From assembly GCF_004801305.1 (NCBI RefSeq), contig NZ_SSOD01000002.1, forward strand, positions 1 through 64,000: a stretch of 64,000 nucleotides of DNA. Direction: 5' to 3'. How positions within the stretch are numbered: the first letter of the stretch is position 1; every line of letters starts with the position of its first letter. This document shows, piece by piece, positions 15,940 to 23,771 of this stretch. The notes under the pieces were generated by a model. That model saw only the letters and a list, made by a program, of their open reading frames with translations. It searched no databases and had not been told where the DNA came from. Made by a program: the position numbers and the translations under genes. This DNA is from Pseudothauera rhizosphaerae (GTDB lineage: Bacteria; Pseudomonadota; Gammaproteobacteria; Burkholderiales; Rhodocyclaceae).

Positions 15940-17418
15940 TCAGAAATTGTGGCGCAGCAGCAGGCTCACCTCGGTCTGCCTGAAACCGAAGGCCCAGTCC
16001 AGATTGCTGCGGTTGATGCTGTGCCGCAGCCTCAGCTCAGGCACCAGCCCGGCCATCTTCCAGGCATTCACGCCCGTGCTGACGATGTAGACCTGCTGCC
16101 GGTCGCGGCGCCGCGCGCCCAGGAAACCGTCGAACGCATCGTTGCGGCTGGCGCGCAGAATGCCCATCGCATTGACGAACACGCCGGCCTTGCCGGGAAA
16201 GACGTGGTACAGCCCGAGGCGCAGCGCCAGTTCCTTGCTGCTGGCCTGCTCCACCGCGTACTTCCTGCGGGTGGCATCCACCCCGCCGTAAAGGGCGGTA
16301 TTGGCCTGCGGCGCGTAGCTGGCGGAAACGCCCCACTGGTACTGCGAGAAATCGGCGGCGGTGCGCAAGCCCCGCGAGGTGTTGGCATGGCGTTTGGCAT
16401 CCAGGCTGGTGCCGAACTGCCAGCGGCTGCCGAACGCATGGCGCCATTCCAGTTGCAGCCCACCCGCCAGGTGCTGGGTATGCCCGTTGCGGTAATAGTG
16501 CTCCACATAGGGGGTAATGCTGACGCTGTCGCGCGCATCCAGCCAGTTGTAGCCCAGGTACAGCATCGCGGTGTTGCTGCTGTAATCCTTGATCGGCATG
16601 TTGTTTGCCGTATCTTCGCGGCGGTAATGGCTGCCATAGGCGACCGGACGCACCTGCAGATTGTGATGGCCGCCCAGATGGATGCGGCGCCCCAGCGCCA
16701 GTTCGTAATTCACCATGCTCGAACCGATCGGCTCGGGCATCCGACGCTCGAACAGGCAGAAACCGAGAAACTCCATCAGGCAACTGTAATTGCCGTTGGC
16801 CTGATTGATGTTGTCGTTGTACCCCAGGCCCAGCGCCACGCTGCCGTGCCAGCGGGCGCGCTCGTCCAGCACCAGCAGGTATTGCTGCGCCATCATCCGC
16901 ACCTGCTCCGGCAGGCCGCCGGCAATGGCCTGGGCAAAGCCCGCACGGGCGGCGCCATCCTGGTTGTCCTCGAAGCGCAGCCGCGCCAGTTCCAGGCGGA
17001 TACGCGCATCCTCGGGGTCGGCGTCGTGGGCCGCCTGCATCCTGCGCAGCGCCAGGGCGTAATCGCCCCGGTGGCGGGCCAGCAGCGCCTCCGCCATGGC
17101 CACCAGCGCCGGGCGGTGCCCGCGCAGCAGGCGGTAGCGGCTGACGAACTCCTCCAACCGCGCCCACTGGCCGGTGTTGAGGGCGATGTAGATGGCCGGC
17201 TCCAGATCCTCCAGGCGGGTCTGCACCTCGTAGACCTGCCCTTCGTACACCACGGAACCGGGCGGGGCGATCAATTCGCCCGGCGGCGCGGCCTGGCGCT
17301 CGGCGGCGCGGCGCGCCTGCTCCAGCAGAAAGCGGGTGTCGTCGTCATCGGCACGGACGGCGGGCGCGGCCAGCCCGAGCAGCAGCGCGGCCAGCGCGGC
17401 GGCGAAACGGCGCGGCAT
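15940..17418 (-). CDS. Slam-family (DUF560) type XI secretion outer-membrane translocator
   Basis: 492 aa with a signal peptide (AAALAALLLGLAAPAVRADD). Residues about 50-185 carry TPR-like helices (LLARHRGDYALALRRMQAAH). From about 188 an outer-membrane barrel begins at GSVALGLGYNDNINQANGNY, the Slam/DUF560 entry motif. Alternating strands run to a terminal LLLRHNF, with Phe last as in barrels recognised by Bam. Slams export lipoproteins or soluble TbpB-barrel cargo to the cell surface. The gene directly upstream encodes such a cargo and the one before it a TonB-dependent receptor, as in the hemophilin loci of Acinetobacter. Confidence 0.88.
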   Translation of the reverse strand: MPRRFAAALAALLLGLAAPAVRADDDDTRFLLEQARRAAERQAAPPGELIAPPGSVVYEGQVYEVQTRLEDLEPAIYIALNTGQWARLEEFVSRYRLLRGHRPALVAMAEALLARHRGDYALALRRMQAAHDADPEDARIRLELARLRFEDNQDGAARAGFAQAIAGGLPEQVRMMAQQYLLVLDERARWHGSVALGLGYNDNINQANGNYSCLMEFLGFCLFERRMPEPIGSSMVNYELALGRRIHLGGHHNLQVRPVAYGSHYRREDTANNMPIKDYSSNTAMLYLGYNWLDARDSVSITPYVEHYYRNGHTQHLAGGLQLEWRHAFGSRWQFGTSLDAKRHANTSRGLRTAADFSQYQWGVSASYAPQANTALYGGVDATRRKYAVEQASSKELALRLGLYHVFPGKAGVFVNAMGILRASRNDAFDGFLGARRRDRQQVYIVSTGVNAWKMAGLVPELRLRHSINRSNLDWAFGFRQTEVSLLLRHNF

Positions 17419-17452
17419 GGGATTCCCGGGAGAACAAGGGGTGAAATAAGAT

Positions 17453-17474
17453 GGAGGCCGGCGGACCGGCCTCC
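17453..17474 (-). terminator. Stem-loop between cargo and Slam genes
   Basis: Perfect 9-bp arms GGAGGCCGG/CCGGCCTCC around a 4-base loop, followed on the minus strand by ATCTTATTTC. It would attenuate transcription after the cargo gene and so allow more cargo than translocator. This is inferred from position. Confidence 0.6.
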
Positions 17475-17500
17475 AAAGATTCACGTCACTTCAGGCGCAT

Positions 17501-17551
17501 TCAATTCGAGCGACTGCCGCCGAAAGCGATGTGGTTGCCGGTTCCGCCATC
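17501..17551 (-). other. Out-of-frame copy of the cargo C-terminal strand motif
   Basis: Directly after the cargo stop, the +1 frame reads DGGTGNHIAFGGSRSN and then a stop. Inside the cargo, just before its stop, is GGSGPADHVAFGGNR. The DNA of the two segments is also similar (TTCGGCGGCA shared). This is either a frameshifted native C-terminus or a small tandem duplication. Confidence 0.55.
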
Positions 17552-18464
17552 ACGGAATGAGCAGACCGACACTCGTGCGATTGCCGCCGAAGGCGACATG
17601 ATCGGCAGGGCCGCTGCCCCCCGTGTAGATCCCGGCCAGCGCGGCGGTACCGTTGTAGAAACGGCCATTGATGGTGTTGCTGCCGTTGCTGAAGGTGCCG
17701 TTGGAACTGATGTTCGTGCCGGCGAAGTTCACGCTGTCGCTGCCGCGGACGATCGAACCGCTGATCACCCCGAAGCCCGAGACGTAGTTCGCAGTCAGGG
17801 TGCCGGTATACAGTTCCGGCGCGTGCGGCAGGTTGGTGCCGACGCCGGTCTGGCGGATGCCCACCACGCTGTACTGCGCGTTGATCAGCGCCGTCGGCAT
17901 GCTGGTCACGGCGTTGTCGCCCACATACCACACGGTGCGGCCGGCGTTCGCCATGTTCAGGTCGGTGCTGTCGCCCTGATTCGGCGTGCCGCTCACGGTC
18001 GGAGACCACTCGCCGAAGTAGACGGCGCTGCCCGGCGTGTTGCCTTTCAACTGGCCGACGACCAAGCCACCGAATTGCGGCCACGGCGCGGCCTGCGTAT
18101 ACGTGACCTGGCGCAGGCTGTAGACGTTGGCGACGGTGTTCTGGTCGTTGTACCAGACCTGTGCGATGGGATTGGTCGTGCCCGGCAGGTTGGCATAAAA
18201 CGGCCCCGCCGCATTGGCCGTCGCCGCGCTGGTCACCTGGTTGATCGGCCCGGCGGCGATGTTCACGTAGCCGGACCATGCCCCGTCCGCCCTCTGCATG
18301 CTGATACCGGCGAAGCCGGCCGGTGCGCTGGCCGGGAAATTGGAAGCCCCGACCTGGACGTTGGCCGGGTTCGAAGAACCGCCCTGCACGTTGGGTGCTG
18401 CCGCAATAGCGGGGGCGGAGGCGGCCATGGCCAGCACGGCGGTGGCGATCACTGTCTTTTTCAT
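17550..18464 (-). CDS. Secreted TbpB-barrel protein, hemophilin-like Slam cargo
   Basis: 304 aa with a clear signal peptide (MKKTVIATAVLAMAASAPA, cleavage near AIAA) and no lipobox cysteine, so it is secreted as a soluble protein rather than a lipoprotein. The N-terminal part (about 25-200) is a Gly/Asn/Thr-rich beta domain. The C-terminal part has alternating strands (SNGTFSNGSNTINGRFYNG, then AALAGIYTGG and DHVAFGG) typical of the TbpB-type 8-stranded barrel recognised by Slam proteins. AAGGAGA precedes the ATG. Position between a TonB receptor and Slam supports a heme- or metal-scavenging hemophore like HphA. The ligand is not visible from sequence. Confidence 0.75.
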   Translation of the reverse strand: MKKTVIATAVLAMAASAPAIAAAPNVQGGSSNPANVQVGASNFPASAPAGFAGISMQRADGAWSGYVNIAAGPINQVTSAATANAAGPFYANLPGTTNPIAQVWYNDQNTVANVYSLRQVTYTQAAPWPQFGGLVVGQLKGNTPGSAVYFGEWSPTVSGTPNQGDSTDLNMANAGRTVWYVGDNAVTSMPTALINAQYSVVGIRQTGVGTNLPHAPELYTGTLTANYVSGFGVISGSIVRGSDSVNFAGTNISSNGTFSNGSNTINGRFYNGTAALAGIYTGGSGPADHVAFGGNRTSVGLLIP

Positions 18465-18500
18465 ACCATTTCTCCTTGAAAGGTTGAGAACAGCAAAAGA

Positions 18501-18522
18501 CTGGTTTTTTACGAAAAACCAG
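18501..18522 (-). terminator. AT-rich stem-loop between receptor and cargo genes
   Basis: CTGGTTTTT and AAAAACCAG pair around a 4-base loop in the 71-base gap, followed on the minus strand by TCTTTTG. It may partially terminate receptor transcription or protect the cargo message 5' end. Confidence 0.5.
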
Positions 18523-18535
18523 CAAAAAAACATGG

Positions 18536-21500
18536 TCAGAACCTGAATGCGGCATCCAGCATCACCGTGCGCCCCGGCCCCGGCACCGCCACCCGGTTCA
18601 GCGGGTCGAGGTAGTAGCGGTCGGTGAGGTTCTCCACCGACAGGCGCAGCGTGGTGTTGCGGTCGAAGCGGTATTCGGCGTACAGGTCGATGAGCTTCAC
18701 CGCCTGCCAGTAATAGGGCCGGATGGTGCCGGTGGTGATGTTCAGCGGGTAGGCGTAGCCGGACTCGCTACTGTTGTAGCGCCGCAGCAGGCGTTCGAGC
18801 TTCTTGTTTTCGGTGCGGCTGTGGTAGCGCAGGCGCACGCCCAGGTCCAGCCTGTGCTCCAGCAGGCGCGCACCCAGGTCCAGGTTGATCGAATACCTGG
18901 GCTGCATGCTGGCGAAGGACAGGGTGCCGGGGAAGCCGCCTTCCATGCATTCCGGCAGGCGGCTGTAGTGCGGGTCGAGGAACACGGCGTAGTCCTTGTC
19001 GCACATGTCCTGGCGCTCGCGCCAGGTGGCGCCCAGGCCGCCGTAGAAGCGCCCGGTGTCGAAGCGGCTCTGCAGTTCGACGCCGCTCATGATCTTGCGG
19101 TCGAACTGGATCATCGCCATGTTGATGGTGCGGTCGTAGAAGTCGCGGATGGTGTTGTGGAAGTAGCTCAGCTTGACGTCGGCGCGCCGCAGTTGGGGCA
19201 GCAGGCCGCCGAGGTCGTAGGCGTAGCCGACCTCCCAGGCATCGTTGCGCTCGGGCTTGGGCGAGGAATAGAGGAACTCACCGCCGACGATGCCGGTCCG
19301 GTTGGCGATCTCGAGAATGCTCGGGAAGCGCGGCATGCTGGAATAGCGCGCATACACTCTGGCGCGCTCGCCCAGCAGGTAGGAGGCCGCGAGCATGTGG
19401 GACCAGGCATGGGCGCGCTGGGTTTCCGGGCGCTTCCACGGATCGGCGGACGGCTGCGAGACGTAATCGCCCCCGAAACCCGGGGGCGCAAAAATCTGGT
19501 ATTTATTGAATGTTCCGGCCTGCCCCTGCGGGTTCTCCACCGTCTCGTCGAGATCGATGCTGCCGTTGTGGAAGGGGTTCTGCCCGCTGTCCGGCTTGCC
19601 GTCCTGCAGCGGTACCGCAGCATAGGTGTGCCACCAGCGCAGGCCGGTGCTGCTATCTACCCAGGGATCGGTGATGTTGTTGGCGGTCTTGTAGTCGTTG
19701 AACGCTTCCGACGCAGCCCCAGCAGCGGCTGCAGTGGCCCGCATTGCATCGAAGATGGGACCTGAAGTAACGCCGGTGAAAATCAATTCCCCTGTAGCGG
19801 GGTCCACTCCCAATCCCCCGCCAGCCATCATCCACGCAAAAAAGGCTGTCTGCGCATCAGCCTGTAAATTCGTGATGCCGGCCATGGTCGCCATCTCGTC
19901 ATCGCTCACCAGGCGCCGGTATTTCAACTGCTGGTGCGTATTCACCGCGGTGCTTTTCCACAGTTCGGCGCGCTCGGCGCGGCGGCTGTCCAGTTCGTCG
20001 TCGTACGCCCAGTAGGCACCATAGCGGGTGCCGGCGCTCAGTTGCAGCCGGTCGGTGGCCCGCCATTCGGCCACGGCGCCGGCGCCGTATTCCTGCCGCC
20101 GCCCGGAGGCCGGGCCGAACTTGGAGGGCGCGATGCCCATGCCCATGACCGAGGTTTCCACCGGCGTGTGGTCCTTCTGCCGTTCGTACTGCCAGTCGGC
20201 GGTGGCGGTCAGCGCCAGGCGGTCGGAGAAGCGGAAGCGGTTGCTGAGGTCCACCCCGCTGCGGGTGGAGCGGGTCTGGATTTCGTTGCCGATGAATACC
20301 GTGTACTGGTCGTCGGTATTCGGCCCCTTGACGGGTTCCGGCGTGCCGATCAGCGCAGGGTTTCGGCAACCGGATGCATTGCCATAGTTGCACCAAGTCC
20401 AGTCGTCCCAAGTCCAGTCAGCTGCCTTCATCTGGTAGGTGTAGTCGCCGTTCTGATAGCGCCGGCTCCTGCTGTCGGTCTGCCACAGCCCGACATCCAG
20501 ATCGATCCAGCGCGAATCGGCTGGCTTCCACTGGTAGCCCAGCCGGTAGATATCCTGGTCGACCGTGGTGAGCGGGAAGGGATACTGGATGGTGTCCTTG
20601 CCCTGGTCGAGATACTGATTCCCATCCAGCCGGTAGATGTAGTCCCCCGTGATGGAGGAAGGCAGTTCGGCGAAATTCAGGTCGTTGCGGGTATAGCTGA
20701 AGCTGAGCTTCTGGCCGTCGGGCAGCTTCCAGTTGGTCTTGAGCAGTAGGCTTTCCAGTTCGGTGCTGGTATAGGGCACTTCCCAGCCGGGCGCGAACAG
20801 GCGGGCGATGTTGGGATACATGCCCTTGGTGCTGTTGAGAATGGTGGGATTGGTACGCTCGTTCTGCATATAGTCGCTGGCCCCTTTCTTGCCCGCGAAG
20901 TAATTGCCCCGACGGGTGTTGCTGTAGGCCGCCAGCACGTCGAAGACGTCGTGCCTGTAGGCGCCGGAGAGAAACAGCTTGCGGTCGTCCATGTTGAACA
21001 GGCGGGTGTCGTTGCGGCTGCGCCGCTTGTCCTGCGGTTCAATGAACAACAGACCGGGGGTGCCGAGCGGCGCCGCGGTGACGGCACCGGGGATGTCGCG
21101 GTAATCCTTGCCGGCCAGGCTGTGGGCATCGGTGGAGTCTTTGATGGAATTGCTGGCGGTACCCAGCTTCAGTTCCAGCCCCCAGTTCTTGCCTTCGCCG
21201 ATGATGTCCTCGGCGTCTATGGTGCGGATGTTGACCGAACCGCCGATGCCGCTCTTGAGGCCGCGCGTCATGGACGGGCCTTTTTCCACCTCGATGCTGC
21301 GGAACAGGTTGGGGTCCACGTAGTTGCGGTTGTTGATGCCCTGCCGCCCCATCCACACGTCGATGGACTGCACGGTGCCATCCACCGTGACCGGAATGCG
21401 GCCGTTGCCCGACAGGCCGCGGATGTTGGGGAAGAGCGCGGCGCCGTTGCGGTTGTCGGTGTTGTAGACCCCGTTCATGCCGGCGAGCGCATCGCCCACC

Positions 21501-21772
21501 GAAACGCCGCGGTAGCGTTCCATGTACTGGCGATCGACATAGACATTGGAGATGTCCTTTTCGTAGACGGCGTCGTGGCCGGCCTCGTCCCGGGTACGCT
21601 GGCCAGTGACCACCACCGGCGACAGTTCCGCGGCCTCCGGCTGCCTGCCATCAGCGGACTCGGCCGCCGCAGGAACATCCTGCTCTGTGGGTTGCGCATG
21701 GAGCGGTGGATTCAGCATGAACAGGGCGGATATCAGGAGGGCCAGCTTGGCCGGCTGGGGCTTGACTTGCAT
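18536..21772 (-). CDS. TonB-dependent outer-membrane receptor (hemoglobin/heme-type, HphR-like)
   Basis: 1078 aa, larger than most receptors. The start is at 21772, where a signal peptide begins (KLALLISALFMLNPPLHAQ). A TonB-box-like VVVTGQ near residue 50 precedes a plug domain with PNIRGLSGNGRIPVTVDG and VEKGPSMTRGLKSGIGGS. A 22-strand barrel ends in MLDAAFRF with terminal Phe. Long extracellular insertions contain paired cysteines (DWTWCNYGNASGC; DMCDKD to PECMEG). Receptor, secreted cargo and Slam are consecutive, and a Fur-type operator lies about 140-170 bases upstream, so iron or heme uptake is the best assignment. Confidence 0.88.
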   Translation of the reverse strand: MQVKPQPAKLALLISALFMLNPPLHAQPTEQDVPAAAESADGRQPEAAELSPVVVTGQRTRDEAGHDAVYEKDISNVYVDRQYMERYRGVSVGDALAGMNGVYNTDNRNGAALFPNIRGLSGNGRIPVTVDGTVQSIDVWMGRQGINNRNYVDPNLFRSIEVEKGPSMTRGLKSGIGGSVNIRTIDAEDIIGEGKNWGLELKLGTASNSIKDSTDAHSLAGKDYRDIPGAVTAAPLGTPGLLFIEPQDKRRSRNDTRLFNMDDRKLFLSGAYRHDVFDVLAAYSNTRRGNYFAGKKGASDYMQNERTNPTILNSTKGMYPNIARLFAPGWEVPYTSTELESLLLKTNWKLPDGQKLSFSYTRNDLNFAELPSSITGDYIYRLDGNQYLDQGKDTIQYPFPLTTVDQDIYRLGYQWKPADSRWIDLDVGLWQTDSRSRRYQNGDYTYQMKAADWTWDDWTWCNYGNASGCRNPALIGTPEPVKGPNTDDQYTVFIGNEIQTRSTRSGVDLSNRFRFSDRLALTATADWQYERQKDHTPVETSVMGMGIAPSKFGPASGRRQEYGAGAVAEWRATDRLQLSAGTRYGAYWAYDDELDSRRAERAELWKSTAVNTHQQLKYRRLVSDDEMATMAGITNLQADAQTAFFAWMMAGGGLGVDPATGELIFTGVTSGPIFDAMRATAAAAGAASEAFNDYKTANNITDPWVDSSTGLRWWHTYAAVPLQDGKPDSGQNPFHNGSIDLDETVENPQGQAGTFNKYQIFAPPGFGGDYVSQPSADPWKRPETQRAHAWSHMLAASYLLGERARVYARYSSMPRFPSILEIANRTGIVGGEFLYSSPKPERNDAWEVGYAYDLGGLLPQLRRADVKLSYFHNTIRDFYDRTINMAMIQFDRKIMSGVELQSRFDTGRFYGGLGATWRERQDMCDKDYAVFLDPHYSRLPECMEGGFPGTLSFASMQPRYSINLDLGARLLEHRLDLGVRLRYHSRTENKKLERLLRRYNSSESGYAYPLNITTGTIRPYYWQAVKLIDLYAEYRFDRNTTLRLSVENLTDRYYLDPLNRVAVPGPGRTVMLDAAFRF

Positions 21773-21910
21773 GAAGGGCGTTTCCTCGTCGAACGGGTGA
21801 ACCGGGCCCCGTGCCGGTCTTGCGTTTCCTTTGGCGCCGTCTGGCGGGCAAGGCCGGCCGCACGGGGAGCGGACGAGGCGTATGCTGGGGCCTGCTTTGG
21901 GTAAACAGTA

Positions 21911-21943
21911 ATGACAATTGTCATCTCCTTGAGAATCATTCTC
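21911..21943. promoter_or_regulatory. Fur-box-like operator region between divergent operons
   Basis: GAGAATCATTCTC (21931-21943) is a perfect palindrome around a central base and matches the core of the Fur consensus. Seven bases away, ATGACAATTGTCAT (21911-21924) is a second perfect palindrome. The pair lies between the receptor start (21772) and the ABC-transporter side (from 22082), so both operons could be iron-regulated. The flanking intergenic DNA shows no gene. Confidence 0.82.
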
Positions 21944-22081
21944 GATTGGAGATATCTTCTTCTGCCCTGCTCGCCATCGATGATTTTTGTCATTGGACGT
22001 CGGGGAACGGGCGTGGGAATTTGTCCGTTTTCGTCCGCTCAGGCCCGCCGCCGCACCGGCGCCGCGTAACAGGAGTTCGCC

Positions 22082-22186
22082 ATGCACCCCCCTCCTCCCC
22101 GCATCTGGAGACGCCATGCCGCACCCGTGTTGCCGCAGGCGGGGCTGCCCGCTGCGGACCTCCACGGGGCGGCGCCGGCTCCATGA
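22082..22186 (+). CDS. 34-aa leader ORF coupled to the ABC permease gene
   Basis: The ATG at 22082 has a good AGGAG six bases upstream, while the permease ATG at 22183 has no obvious site of its own. The frame (MHPPPPRIWRRHAAPVLPQA and on) stops in a 4-base ATGA overlap with the permease start. It looks like a translational-coupling leader. No similarity is recognised, and the product may not be functional itself. Confidence 0.4.
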   Translation: MHPPPPRIWRRHAAPVLPQAGLPAADLHGAAPAP

Positions 22187-22986
22187 AGGTGCTGACGCGC
22201 CTGCGCGGCGCGCTGGCGGCAACGCTGGGCTATCTGTGGAGCGGCTGGGGGGCGGTGACCAGCGTGCTGATGTTCTGCGCGCTGTGGGAGTACGGCGCGC
22301 GCATCCACGGGGATCTGGTGCTGCCCGGCCCGGTGGCGACCCTGCGGCGGCTGGCGGAGATGTTCGACAGCGGGCTGGCGGTGCCGGAACTGGCGATTTC
22401 CGCCCGCCGTACCCTGTACGGCCTGGGCCTGGCCCTGGCGGCGGGCAGCACGCTGGGGCTGCTGGCCGGGCGTTCGCTCACCACGGCCATGGTGTCGCGG
22501 CCGCTGGTGACGCTGCTGCTGGGCATGCCGCCCATCGCCTGGCTGGTGCTGGCGATGCTGTGGTTCGGCATGGGCGACGCCACGCCGGTGTTCACGGTGC
22601 TGGTGGCCTGCTTTCCCATCGTCTTCGCCGGGGCGATGCAGGGCGCGCGCACGCTGGACAACCGGCTCCGCAACGTGGCGCGCGCCTACCGCCTGCCCTG
22701 GCACATGCTGCTCACCGATCTCTATCTGCCGCACGTGGCGTCCTATCTGTTCCCGTCCTGGATCACCGCTCTCGGCACTTCGTGGAAGGTGGTGGTGATG
22801 GCGGAACTGCTGACCACCGCGGACGGCGTGGGCGCGGCGCTGGCGGTATCCCGCTCCCAGCTCGACACGGCCACCTCGCTGGGCTGGATCGTGGCGGTGC
22901 TGGGCCTGCTGCTGGGGGTGGAATACCTGCTGCTGGAACCCCTCAAGCGCCGGGTGGAGCGCTGGCGCTCGGGGCCCGCGGCATGA
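22183..22986 (+). CDS. ABC transporter permease, NitT/TauT (SsuC) type
   Basis: A 267-aa inner-membrane protein with about six hydrophobic helices (for example TSVLMFCALWEYGARIHGDL and PLVTLLLGMPPIAWLVLAML). The EAA-like cytoplasmic loop lies around NRLRNVARAYRLPWHMLLTD. The sequence LPGPVATLRRLAEMF near the N-terminus is typical of the nitrate/taurine/aliphatic-sulfonate permease family. Its stop overlaps the ATPase start (ATGA). No periplasmic binding-protein gene is present in the operon, so the substrate cannot be named. Confidence 0.88.
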   Translation: MKVLTRLRGALAATLGYLWSGWGAVTSVLMFCALWEYGARIHGDLVLPGPVATLRRLAEMFDSGLAVPELAISARRTLYGLGLALAAGSTLGLLAGRSLTTAMVSRPLVTLLLGMPPIAWLVLAMLWFGMGDATPVFTVLVACFPIVFAGAMQGARTLDNRLRNVARAYRLPWHMLLTDLYLPHVASYLFPSWITALGTSWKVVVMAELLTTADGVGAALAVSRSQLDTATSLGWIVAVLGLLLGVEYLLLEPLKRRVERWRSGPAA

Positions 22987-23771
22987 ACGCGCTGCACATC
23001 CGCCACCTGTACCACCGCTACGGCCTCACCGAGGTGCTGGCGGACGTGGGCTTCGACCTGTACGCGGGCGAGACGCTGGCGCTGGTCGGCCCTTCCGGCT
23101 GCGGCAAGAGCACGCTGCTGCACGTGGTGGCCGGCCTGCTGCGGCCGTCGGAGGCGGTGATCAGTTCCACCTTCCGCGGCATCGGCTGCGTGTTCCAGGA
23201 GCCGTGCCTGATGCCGTGGAAGACTGCGCTGGACAACATCGCGCTGGGCCTGAAGGCGCTGGGCGTGCCGAAGGCGGCGCGCCGCCGGCAGGCCGCCGCC
23301 CTGGGCCTGCGCATGGGGCTGGGGGAGGAAGACCTGGCGAAGTATCCCCACGAGCTGTCCGGCGGCATGCAGAGCCGGGTGTCGCTGGCGCGGGCACTGG
23401 TGCTCTCGCCCGACCTGCTGTTGCTGGACGAGCCTTTTTCGGCCCTCGACGTGGGCCTGAAGGCGGAGCTTTACGGCCTGCTGCGCGAGCAGGTGGCGCG
23501 GCGCGGCACGGCGGTGCTGATGATCACCCACGACCTGATGGAGGCGGTGCGACTGGCCGACCGCATCATCATGATGGTGCCCGCGCCGGGGCGCCTGGTG
23601 CGGGAGTTCGTGCTGGAACTGGCGCGGGAGGAACGCACCGACGCCTGGGTGTACCGGACCACCGCCGAACTGATGCAGGCCGAGGAGGTGCGCATCGGCT
23701 TCGGGCTCGCGCAGGGCGAGTTGCCGCCGCCGCTGCACGAGCACGCCCGCCATGGGGGATGCGTGGTATGA
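22983..23771 (+). CDS. ABC transporter ATPase, NitT/TauT type
   Basis: 262 aa. Walker A is GPSGCGKST (about 36-44), the Q-loop FQEPCLMPWKT, the signature LSGGMQSRVSLARAL, Walker B LLLLDEPFSALD and the switch ITHD. It energises the permease encoded immediately upstream. The region between Walker A and the Q-loop is short (RPSEAVISSTFRGIGCVF). The C-terminal tail after the nucleotide-binding domain is about 50 residues. The gene is coupled at both ends by ATGA overlaps. Confidence 0.92.
   Translation: MNALHIRHLYHRYGLTEVLADVGFDLYAGETLALVGPSGCGKSTLLHVVAGLLRPSEAVISSTFRGIGCVFQEPCLMPWKTALDNIALGLKALGVPKAARRRQAAALGLRMGLGEEDLAKYPHELSGGMQSRVSLARALVLSPDLLLLDEPFSALDVGLKAELYGLLREQVARRGTAVLMITHDLMEAVRLADRIIMMVPAPGRLVREFVLELAREERTDAWVYRTTAELMQAEEVRIGFGLAQGELPPPLHEHARHGGCVV

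Noticed and set aside
15940-17418. Reading the Slam protein as a plain TPR or porin protein
   Set aside because: TPR-like N-terminus plus YNDNIN barrel entry, terminal Phe and adjacent TbpB-type cargo fit Slam/DUF560 much better.
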